Part shown: positions 21,641 through 32,900 of the stretch, piece by piece
Position numbering within the stretch: the stretch's first letter is position 1
Layout: the number at the start of each line of letters is the position of its first letter
Source: Nilaparvata lugens
Taxonomy: Eukaryota; Arthropoda; Insecta; Hemiptera; Delphacidae
Length of the DNA stretch: 64,000 nucleotides
NCBI RefSeq assembly: GCF_014356525.2
Contig: NC_052510.1
Location: 52,156,619 to 52,220,618, forward strand
Direction: 5' to 3'
Notes under the pieces: generated by a model
What the model saw: the letters and a program-made list of their open reading frames with translations, nothing else
The model's database searches: none
Told to the model about the DNA's origin: nothing
Made by a program: the position numbers and the translations under genes

Positions 21641-22297
21641 AGATAAAGCATTTCTGTATCAATTTTATTATAATTTCTTCTTTTGTAATAAATTTTTATG
21701 CTTTTGTACTCCAGAGCAAAGCTCAGACCCCAATATTCTATCTAAATGTGCGTACCGTACTGTTCATTTACTTCAGATTACATAGAATGGAATATTATAA
21801 AGGTTTACAGTATACAGGTATATTAAATTTAATACCTGCACAAGAAACAATCTTGGAATATATGAAGGTTATAGATTTAAAAAAACAGCCATAAATAAAT
21901 TTTAGAATTTTTATTAAAAATGACAAAATAAAACACTGTTTTGCTTAAATTGAAATTGGGTAGAAAAGTTTAATATTGAAGAGAAAGGAATATATTTTAA
22001 CATGTTTTTAAATTATCTTTTTAAATATTTTAGGGTTTACTCTTTTGTCTCTTATTAAATTGTTCTTCCTTTTTCACTTTTTTACTATCTTTATTTTTTT
22101 CAACACTCTCCCATTGTTGGTACCCTCTCAATTTGCAGCCTAAAGTTATAGCTTTTATATCCTTTCAAACTCTTTAAGCTATATAGTTCAAAGAGTAATT
22201 GTGTGTTAAAATGGTTTGTTTGATTGCTGCATCTTTAAATGGAGCTGTACCTCGGTACCTGTATCATCACTCACTTAATTTAATAAACAAACTGTGT
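21641..22297. other. Downstream flank of the thioredoxin-like gene
   Basis: AT-rich 3' flank, no other gene seen. A minus-strand AATAAA (plus TTTATT) lies near 21907, about 390 bp past the stop. Confidence 0.4.
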
Positions 22298-22819
22298 CTA
22301 TTTTAGTCTTTCAATTGTTTTCTCCAACTCTGAGCAGTTGGCTCCCGAGAAAGCGTCAACCTGTTCACCGTTCTTGATAAATATAAATGTGGGTATCATT
22401 CTCACGTTATATCTTGAGCCAAGATCGGCAGCAGCGTCCTCTTCGACTTCGATCTCCAGGAAAATAACATCTGGATTTTGCTTAGCCAACTCCACATATT
22501 TAGGTGCAATTCCTTTGCATGGTGGACACCATGTTGCATGGAACTTGAGCACAACTAGCTTTGATCCTGCGTTGGCCAGTATGTTATCAAATACGTCAAC
22601 ATCGTCGATCGATTCAACTCCCTTGGAAGAACTTGAAAATGCTTGTATATTTTGTGCATTATTGTTACCACAGTCATAGTTGTAAGATGAGCCACCTCCA
22701 TTCCCACCATATTCATAATTGTAAGCTGAAGCTCCATTACCACTCTCATAGCTATTCCCAACCGACAAACTTATATCAAGATTATCTTCACAAGTTACCA
22801 ATTCCAATATGTTAGGCAT
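22298..22819 (-). CDS. Thioredoxin-like protein with CPPC active site, intronless
   Basis: A 173-residue single-exon frame whose residues about 67-173 form a thioredoxin domain: KLVVLKFHATWC, active site W-C-P-P-C at 97-101, the cis-proline motif MIPT at 141-144, and the closing FSGANCSELEKTI. Thioredoxins reduce protein disulfides in cytosol or nucleus. Two key positions differ from the classical family: the active site is CPPC, not CGPC, and the buried acidic residue usually found two places before FxATWC is Lys here. Residues 1-66 are an extension rich in Gly, Asn, Ser and Tyr (YNYEYGGNGGG) with no signal peptide. The frame is open upstream of 22819 but the first ATG is there. A spliced 5' exon, a divergent paralogue or an old retrocopy are all possible; expression is unproven. 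Confidence 0.8.
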   Translation of the reverse strand: MPNILELVTCEDNLDISLSVGNSYESGNGASAYNYEYGGNGGGSSYNYDCGNNNAQNIQAFSSSSKGVESIDDVDVFDNILANAGSKLVVLKFHATWCPPCKGIAPKYVELAKQNPDVIFLEIEVEEDAAADLGSRYNVRMIPTFIFIKNGEQVDAFSGANCSELEKTIERLK

Positions 22820-22849
22820 GATGTTGATTACCGCCTTTTTGCTTTGAAA

Positions 22850-22975
22850 AGATGAAAATGTCACTGAAAATTTTGCACCTTCACTCGGTCACTTCCCAAA
22901 TTTATTTTAAAAGATGAAAATGCCACTAAGAATTTTGCTCCTTCACTGCAGTGTCTTCCAAAATTTTATTAAAGT
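22850..22975. repeat. Tandem duplication (63-bp period) at the 5' side of the thioredoxin-like gene
   Basis: GATGAAAATGTCACTGAAAATTTTGC at 22850 is repeated with changes at 22913. The first unit overlaps the region just upstream of the start codon, so the duplication lies in the probable 5' UTR or promoter. Confidence 0.7.
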
Positions 22976-23114
22976 AGTTGTTGATTTGTTTTCATAAGAA
23001 GATGTAATCATATGAATTGAATAAACATTCAACACTACTCATATGCTAAATATACCTTTTTCATCACAGCCTCCTCTATACATTGGAGAATACACGTTCT
23101 ATTCTAGGAACATT

Positions 23115-23205
23115 AAAAAGACTGTACTTTGGCTAAAGTGTACGTCCAGTGCAAAAATTTAATGTAAGGTATTTTGGCACTGGACGTACACTTACACCCT
23201 GTACT
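23115..23205. repeat. Hairpin with AAGTGTACGTCCAGTGC arms
   Basis: The arm at 23136-23153 is exactly inverted near 23177-23192 around a 24-base loop. Function unknown. Confidence 0.7.
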
Positions 23206-23649
23206 TTTCTTACATTAATATTTTGATTTTTGGACTAGAAGTTTTGTTTAAGTTAAAATCATTACGTCTACACAATAATTTTTGTCTACAATTAAGTGGA
23301 AGCAAACAATTTTTTCAGTTGTACACTTTGTTAAAGAGCATACTTCTAAAAAAAGTTACTCATATTGTACAAAACGTGTTACGGCATACGTTTTATAAAA
23401 AAAAATTGTAGGAGTTTAACTTCTTTTTTCTATAGTAAGTCATGTCGGTGGAAATATTTTCATATCTATAGCCTATATACCAAAAGCTTGAATGCTGAAT
23501 AAAGATACATAGGTAACAATAAAATTGGATCAAATTAAAATTTGAATATTGAGAGGAATAGGATACCACCTAATTATTTTAAATTAACCGCCTTCTTTAT
23601 TAAAGTCGACTCTCGATCAGCTCGATATATTATCGAAATCAAATTGAAC

Positions 23650-23675
23650 TATCGATAAGACGGCTATTATCGATA
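23650..23675. promoter_or_regulatory. Pair of TATCGATA boxes upstream of COQ3
   Basis: Perfect TATCGATA octamers lie at 23650-23657 and 23668-23675, 18 bp apart and about 150 bp before the COQ3 start codon. This is the DNA replication-related element bound by DREF in Drosophila housekeeping promoters; use in this species is inferred. Confidence 0.5.
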
Positions 23676-23815
23676 TTTATGATTTATCTATGTTATCCGT
23701 CTTCTGCTAAGAGAAGAGGTTAGATTTTCGCTTTTTCCGATTCAAAATTAAAATTATATTAAACAATTATTTTCATGTGAAGTAATATAAGCAACACCGA
23801 AAATTAATATTCAAA

Positions 23816-23904
23816 ATGGCTTGTCACTTCATGGGCCATCCGGCATTCAGAAATATTATTTTCAGAAATAATTCCTCTGAATTCTTTTCACAGAATTTGA
23901 TACG
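23816..23904 (+). CDS. Coq3: COQ3 exon 1
   Basis: ATG at 23816 opens 29 codons plus two bases; donor GTAAGT at 23905. It encodes the presumed mitochondrial targeting peptide. A second in-frame ATG at codon 6 is possible. Confidence 0.8.
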
Positions 23905-26900
23905 GTAAGTGACAGTAGTTTTATAACTTGAATCTTTAGGAATATTTCATCATAGCTATTATTGTCCTATTCGTATTTGGTATAGTCTACTCTCTGTTAT
24001 AGTTTTAATTTTTTACTCTTCATGACTGTGATAACCTACCCATCGGCCGGGGGCTCCCCAGAGCCGAAAGATCCGTAAAGAGCGACTATAGCCTACCTAG
24101 TGTCCGTTTGGTAAAGGTTTTGTGTGTTGTGTGACTAATCTAGAAAATAGAAGTAAGAATTAAGCTTATCATTTGTTATTAATTTAATGCTATAGCTGTA
24201 TTAAAAGAGTCTTAGAAAAACGAGAGTAAAGCCGCGTTTACACCGGAGTTGGCAACCAATGATTGCCGACATTTATCGGCAATTTTGAGTTGCACGCATT
24301 AAAACAACTGCAACTCGCATTGCCAACCGTAGTTAGAGACCGATTTTGCGAGTTGGCAATCGAAATTTGGTTTTCCGACCGGAGTCGGTAAAGATCAAAG
24401 GCGGTTGCCAATCCCGGTTGGCAATGCGAGTTGCAGCGCTAACTTGAGTTGCAACTTGAGTCTGCAACTACCCCCGCTACCCCTCCCCCCTGTTGGCTCC
24501 ACGTGGTCGCGCTGCGTCAGTTCCTCAGTTCAAGCAGGCTAGTCGTCGTGACTTGTTGTGTTTTGTTGTTTGGTTGTTGTTTGTGCTAGTGCAATGTAAG
24601 CTAAGCTATACATTACTCAAGCTAAGCTATATATTTCTTAAGCTATAGAGTTTCTTTGTTTGATTTGGAGTTTTTTTGATGTATACATTATTTCTAATTT
24701 TATGAATTGTGTTACTTTGGAACATTAACTTAACTTTGTGTTCATATTTTATTAACAAGTCACTACCAGGTTGCAACTTTTTTTGTCTAGATTTATTAAC
24801 AATTAACTTTTGTCTAGATTTATTCAACTCAGTGCACAACGTAAACAAATAAAAGGAATCTAAAAATAACAATATTTAGTAATTTTCTTTCTTTGCTCAC
24901 CTGTATGTTATCCTTCAGGAAACCTATAACAGCCTCACAAATCTCTGGCACTAAAATAGATATCGCACTTTTGGAAACTTTAAACAAATAACTGATACTA
25001 GTATAAGAGTCGCCACTCGCCAAAAAGCGCAATGTAATAGCCAATCTTTCTCGCACTGGAATTGCTTTCCTGTAGTTAGTATCCTGTTTACTAATTATGT
25101 GTCCAATACCAACAATTAAACTTTCAAAATCGTCACTTGACATTCTTAAAAAGTTTTTTACACTGCCATCGCATCTCAATTCTCCCGTCAAAGGATCTGT
25201 ATCATCTCGATTTAAATCATTTAAAAGATCGCTGCCGCTATACTTTGCTCTTGCCTGCAATGAAGGTCGAACCCAGTATCTTCTCGGTTTTCTACATTTG
25301 ATAAAATAACACACGCTGCCGCAGCAAGAACAACCTCTTCAGCACTCGACATTCTACATACTGTCTGATTTTCTACATACTGTAAAGTTTAGTTGCAGTT
25401 GCAGGTTGCAGACCTAAAAACAAACTATGTGCCCAGGTTGCAAGTACAAGTTGCAGACTTCCATCGGCAACTAGCGTCTGCAATCGAAATCGGCAATTTT
25501 TTATTGCCAACTCCGGTGTAAACGCGGCTTTAGACTGAGGTAGAAATACCCTAACTTAGAAGTTCTTCATCCATTACCCACATTCAATGGCGTCAAATCT
25601 TAAAAACACCAATTGGTAAAAAATTAAGACACTAAGTTAGTATCTCTGTATCTACGGTAACGATTGCTTTAAGACCGTTGTATAACATAAGGACACCAGG
25701 GCGACTCCAGAAAGGTACGTGTGTAAAGTAAACTGGGACACCAGTGACATTCCTATCAATGGTGTCCCAGCTGTAGCCGGTCTGGCTAATCGGAGTGAGA
25801 CACCAAAACCTGATGTTCGGCTACCAATACCTAGTGTTACGTATCGTGACCGTGATGTAATGAACGCAATTAGAACAAAATGTCCTGTGATTCTGCTATG
25901 ATTCTACTTGGAAACTTTCTGTCCCAGACCTGTGTCCTAATTTAATACGGGCTTTGAGATAGGTAATAAGCGTTGCATATAGCCTACTTTGAAAATTTTA
26001 AGTGAATCTAATGAGTGTAGCCTATAAAATTTTTGCCATATTATTTTGATAGCATAGCACAATTTAGGATTCATCTTAGGAGTTAGTTTGATATCTCGAA
26101 AACAGATCTCGAGGGTTAAGACTTTCTATGTACCTGCTGGTGGAATTCCACTGCCAGAAACGTATATTTACATTTGTTGATTTAACTTGAGCTTTTATTA
26201 CTTGAGAACACCAATCTAAAAGCGAGTTACAGGGCTTCAGTTACTTTTGCGCTCATTACACTAGGGACACCAGAATTTGGTGTTCAGACACTAGGTATCA
26301 CTTCTAACACCAGCCAGAACACTGTTGGCTACTTACGCGAATAGACACCAGTATTGTTTTGCTGGGGTTCTAATGCAATACACGCCTCATGTATGTTTTT
26401 GTTTTGTGTATGGTATTTTATGTTTTTGACGCCATCGATCCCATATTCTGGGTAAAGGATGCAGATTTAGGTATAAGGTATAAGACCTTACATGCATTGT
26501 AATATAAATGTGTATTGAGATTTTTTAGGTTGAAATTTTGCTTTCACTCTTTACAGAACGTTGAATCATTCATGTGGCGGCACTTCTACTACTACTCTGT
26601 TTAGTAGTAAGACTGATGCAGGAACAGAAAGTTCTCCACCGAATAGTTCGAACTTTGAAGGGAATGTTGATAAGACTGAACTGGAGAAACATCAACAGCT
26701 TGTGAATGAGTGGTGGGACCCAAGGGGCCACATGAAAGGCCTTCACGCTATGAATGACTTGAGGTAAGCTTCATTCATCGTATTGTTTATTCATTCATTC
26801 AAATTTGGAGATGGCTGGAGGGGAGAGGCTTGTAGTGCTTGAACACCTTTTATCAACTTACATAGGTATGAAGGTTTATTACTTTCCTTGCCCTATTACC

Positions 26901-29900
26901 ATAGGTAAGGAAAGTATTGCTTTCCAAAAAAATTAAGGTACCCTAATTTCAAGTTTTCTATACGTTTCAAGGCCCCTGAGTCCAAAAACATGATTTTTGG
27001 GTGTTGGTCTGTGTGTGTGTATGTCTGTGAACACGATAACTCCATTCATAATCAACCGATTGACTTGAAATTTTAAACTTAAGGTCCTTATACCATGAGG
27101 ATCCGACAATAAGAAATTCAATTCAAGATGGCGCAAAAAAAGTCGGATAATTACTAAAAAAAACATGTTTTCACGGTTTTTTTTCGAAAACGGCTCTAAC
27201 AATTTTCTTCAAATTTATACCATGGATAGCTATTCATAAGCCCTATCGACTGACATGAGTCTCATTTCTGGGAAAATTGCAAGAGCTCTCTAATATTCTT
27301 GAGAAAAATGGCGAATAATTACTACAAAAAACATGTTTTTCACGATTTTCTAAAAAATGACGACCGATTTTTTTCAAATTCATACTCTGTATAGTTATTT
27401 ATCAGCTCTATTAACTGGCATGAGTCTCCTTTCTGGGAAACTAATGGGGGTCCACCCCATCCTTGAGAAATGGACTTAGTAACCTCCTTCTCGTGCATGA
27501 GGTAGGTAGAGCAGTTCATAAAAAGAACACATAGTCGAGATATTTCATCTGTAGTAAGCCGTTCTCCTGGTGACAAAGGATTTTGTCGCTGATGCTTAGT
27601 TGTTGAAATTGTGCTAGGCCCTGAGGTCTGCGGATAGTGCTTGAACATCTTTTATCAACTTACATAGGTCTGAAGGTTTATTACTTTCCTTGTCCTATTA
27701 CCATAGGTAAGGAAAGTATTGCTTTCCAAAAAAATTAATTACCCTAATTTCAATTTTTCTATACTTTTCAAGGTCCCCTGAGTCTTGTGTGTTGGTCTGT
27801 GTGTGTATGTGTGTATGTCTGTGAACACGATAACTCCATTCCTAATGAACCGATTGACTTGAAATTTTAAACTTAAGGTCCTTATACCACGAGGATCCGA
27901 CAACAAGAAATTCAATAAAATTCAATTCAAGATGGCGGAAAAAATGGCGGATAATTACTGAAAAACCATGTTTTTCACACAAATTTAATTTTTCTGTCAT
28001 GTCTTTGTGGCTCTGTAACCACACTATGGACATGAAATATCACATGCTAAATTGTAAAATTTCTATCAACTTGGCCTCTCGCTAAGTGATATTACTCTTT
28101 TCAATAAATTGAGCAATATTTTATTAATATTTAAAAATCCAAAATAATTCTGGTTAATTAATTTCTTTTCTCAAAATAAATTAGATAAATTGAAATTTAC
28201 TATTTTACTCGCATTTTCAATTTAAATTGTAATTTTTCAGGGTGAAGTTTATAGCTAATGGTTTTATAAATGCTGGACAACTAAAAGAAGATGAAACACA
28301 AGTAAACTCCAAATACCTGCAAGGTTTGAAAATATGTGATGTAGGCTGCGGAGGTGGAATCCTATCAGAAGTAAGTAGGCCTAAAGAAGAAAATCAAATC
28401 CAATAACACAAACAAATATTAATAATCTAAACAGTGGTAAATCACTTAGATGACATTATAGAAATATTTTTTATTCATCGTCAAGGGAAATTCAAATTTG
28501 AAGTATTGTAATCAAAGTTAGGAACTAATTTATCAATGAAGCTATTGTATCTAATGTTTTGAAGGTACACGGTTTTATCTTTTAAAATAGTGTGAATTGA
28601 TGAAATTTCCAACAGGATACCTGAAGATTTGGATTTGGAAGATTTTTAAATTTGAGTTGTTACTGAACAGTTGAAAAGTAACTGAATTTTTATGGTTTTT
28701 TATTAATTTGTTATCTATAATCCCAATTCAAAATAGCCAATTCATATGATTACCATTTTTAAGTGTTCCCAATATCGGGAGACCGAGCTTCGCTCCGAGT
28801 AAAAAAGCACGAAAAAATTATTACGAAAGAAGAAATTATAATATATAATTTATAGTTCATACAGTAATGTTCCATATAATCACAGTGAATAAATTGAGAT
28901 CAATTCCCAGAGGAATGCAAAAATTTCTCTCACAGAGGCCTGATTGCACAAAAGCCAGTTATATTTTAATCCTGATTCATTTCACGTGAACCAAATCAGA
29001 GAAGACCATTTCAAAAAGATCCCTTCTCTGATTGGTTCTACTGGAATTAATCAGGAGTAAAATTTAACCGGCTTTTGCGCAACCGGCACTAAGTACCTGA
29101 TTGAATTATTACAAAAGTTCAACAGCTGAGTCATAATTTTATCTCAGTCCCACACACATGCACTTGCTCACTCACTTCAATCATCAATAGACGAAGGAAC
29201 TATCATCTGTTTTTCCAAGGATGAATAATTTATTATCATTTTCATGTCCTTCAGCGAGTTTTCCCAGGGATGAGACCTAGTGCAATCGAATTTTTATATC
29301 ATAAACCTACTGTGTTCCAAATTTTGTAAAAATCGTTAGAGCCGTTTTCGAGATCCGTTGGACATACATAACCAGATAACCATATACAGAAATTGCTCGT
29401 TTAATATAATAGGATTTAAACCTATTTTTTTTATTTATTATTGTTAGACCAAATAAAAAATAATATATTTTTCACTGTTTATTATGTAGGTATAGAATTC
29501 TCATATAATATCAAGTGTGATACTGAATATATATTATTGCTCATTATGTATATACTGTAGTTGTATTTACAAATTGAGAAAACGTTTTTCAAATCATAAT
29601 ATTCATTTCTTCAACAGGTCTTAGCTCGTCTTGGAGCCGATGTTACAGGCATAGAACCTGGTGACGATCTTGTAAAATTGGCAACAGCGCATGCAGAAGC
29701 CAGCACATTGCCTAATAAACCAAAGTACATCTGTAGCTCGATAGAGGAACACGCGAAATCGGCAGAGAACACGTACGATGGTTTAGTCGCGTCAGAAGTT
29801 GTCGAGCATGTTCCAAATAAGAAAGAATTTCTTGAAGCATGTCTACAAACTATAAAGGTGACTACTCCTACTCACTCTTACAAAACTTCAGTCAGTTCAA

Positions 29901-32900
29901 AATCATAAAGATTCTACTCAGTGTTTCATACTAGTATCATGGTACATGTTTATGGCCCATATAATAATAAAAATATCGAGTGACCTGACTGGCTCAGGTC
30001 TGGTGTCAGAGTTTTCAGCTCGAACTTGATCAATTCCAGAGCCTCTGACATGACTCAACGACTGCTTTTAGACAGCCGTGACCGACGACTTAACGTGTTC
30101 ATCCCAAACACGGGAGTGGCCCTAGAAAAATATCTTGCCGGAGCAGGACTCGAACCCGGGCCTCTGAATTATAAAGCCAGCATCTGTTTCACTCGACTAC
30201 GGCCACGCCACTCCTGTATGACCCATAACTTCCGTGTTCTGTCCATTGCAATAGGTTCGTTCTCACAGTTTCACATAGTAGTGTTCAACTTAATTTATCT
30301 TATTATTTTTATATAACATTTTTTTGTTTTTTATTTTTGTTGAATGCAAAAAATATTTTGTTCTTCCTTCCTACGTGGGTTGCAATCACCAATCAAATCA
30401 TTATTATTTAGTTTAGAGTTATTAGTACCCACACAATACATTTTGGATAAGGAATTCAAAACTGGATAAAAAACAAAAATATTACACTTTTTCTTCCTAG
30501 ACCATGTCTATGAATTTCTATAAAATCACAGTTGTTTGATTTCTATTAAGTTGAAATAAGATTGAATTTATTTACTGTTTACAAGTTTGTGTTTCTTCAA
30601 TGGTTCCAAATTTTCTTTAATAATTCAATATTATTCGTTACAAGTGCTAATTGAATGGAATATTTCTAATCAATTTATTTATTCAAGCCATCTAAATTCA
30701 AAATCTATAGTTTCCATGTTTATTTTGGACTATAATTTTATCAAAATTGTACACGTAAAATTCTAACCTTGGACATTGTCACCTATAAATTTGGAAGAAA
30801 AATAGCACAAGGACTACCTTATCATTTTATCTACCAATGTTACAACATTAGTGTAATTTGCATTGTCAATAAATAAATGAATAAATAAATAAATTGTTGT
30901 TCAAGATTCAATAGAATAACGATTGAAATGACTGTTTGAATGATGTAATACACAAAACCGAGTAAATTAATTGTACAGAATCTATTTTGTAATAGACTTG
31001 ATGTAATAAACTTCATATTACACATTATAAAAAACTTCCTTCAAGAAGTTATGTATTTTCTTTTAAATGTTTATTCTTACAGTAATTAACTTAGATTATG
31101 TAACATCAAGTGATTATCCTTTTTAAGCTCTGATTTCTAGACGCATCCTGGTAATCAAATCTTTCGGTGGAAATCGATTTGTGAGATGTATTCCTTCAAG
31201 ATCTTGTTACTCGTCTGGTACGCCAATAATGTTTGTGTTTTTGCATATAAGGGGTCGCCGCCAACCTGTCTCCCCGACAACTAGTCTCCTCGCTATTTTG
31301 ATCACAGGCGTCAGTAAATCCCCTGGTAAAATATACCATTGCCGTCAACTAGTCTCCCCGACAGTAAATCCCCTACTAGAACGAAGGAGCCTAGTTGTCG
31401 GCGACAACTAAGCTCCTCACACGCTCACGACAACTAGTCTCCCCGACAGTAAATCCCCTACTAGAACGAAGGAGCTCCTCACACGCTCACGACAACTAGT
31501 CTCCCCGACAGTAAATCCCCTGCTGGATAGGCCTATGAGGGGTCTGGTTGTCGTGATCGTACCCGACAACTAAGCTCCCCGACAGCTAATACCCTATTGA
31601 ACATTGAAACCAGCCTGAAGCGGGCGGGGAAGTAGTACAATCACAATTACTGTTTCACACATTCTATGAATCCGATTATTAGAAGAAAAGCTTGTTGTTG
31701 TTGTCACTTCTATCACTGCAGACATAAAATGAAAAAATAAACTATTTCTCTTTCCAAATTCAACTGACTTGGAAATGTTCTTTATTGAATTGGCAAGCAT
31801 TTTCAGAATGAGTTTGTACGTCTCGCAAGTGACTCGTATGTATAGAATATAACATATATTATCAAGCAAAACTCTGATCCACTGTTCAGTCTTCAACTTA
31901 TGGCATTTAAAAGTTTAGATTGAAACTTTATACTCTTATATTTTTGTTTTTCCATGTAATGTGAATTGTAGGAATAATTCTACATTGATTTGTCACTATT
32001 CTCTTTTGAATAACTATTCATTAATTTGTAACTATTCTCTTTTGATTAATTATGATTGATCAAAGTTAATCTTGATTTTTTAATATGGTATTTTTTCTAA
32101 TATAACTCTTAAAAAAGCGATGAATGACTTTCCCAGTCATCTAATCCATAGAGTAAGTGCATGAAATACATATGTCAGTTTACTCGCGAAAACTCCGGCA
32201 CTCAGAGCGTGCGAGGAGCTTGATTGTCGGGTTCGGTGACGACAACCAAGCTCATTGCACGCTAGCGTCAACTAGTCTCCCCAACAGTAAATCCCCTACT
32301 GGTTCAGAGGGGATTAGTTGTCCGGACCGTAGACGACAACTAAGCTCCTCGGACGCTGATGACAACTAGTCTCCCCGTCAGTAAAGCTCCTCTTTCAGGA
32401 GCTCAGTTGACGCCGTCAGTAAATCCCCTCGAAAGTGGTTTTAAAAGGAGCTTTACTGTCGGGGTGCTTAGTTGGCGCGTTCCCCATATAAGTATCCACA
32501 TATTTAAAGTTTTCCCTTGACACAGAGTAGTTTGAAAAAAGTTATAAACTGTCATCATGTTTGTAGGATTGGAAGATACTAGTAGTTCTGTGAACAGTAG
32601 ACCTCACGCAGTATTCTCATCCACAAGTACCAGATGTCAACCGTTTTAAATGTTAACAAACTCAGTTCACGTTTGAATTTGTATTCCATATGATATAATT
32701 CATCCAGTTCCGTGATGATCTCTCTATCTGATGAAAATTAATTATTTAGAATCAAAAATATTATAATTTCTGCAGCATTATTTAGTTCATTTGTTCATTT
32801 TTATTCACCTATTAAATTAGTTTTTTCGAATGTGACTGATGGGCACGCATAATAATACCATGACTGCAAAATAAAATATTGAAACCAAAGACCTTAAAGC

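Noticed and set aside
27340..27648. 102-codon minus-strand frame ending in a Ser/Thr-rich stretch
   Set aside because: Partly covered by a dispersed repeat and with no recognised domain.
31252..32484. CRISPR-like array
   Set aside because: Modules recur in both orientations without regular spacers in a eukaryotic intron; a transposon end structure explains them.
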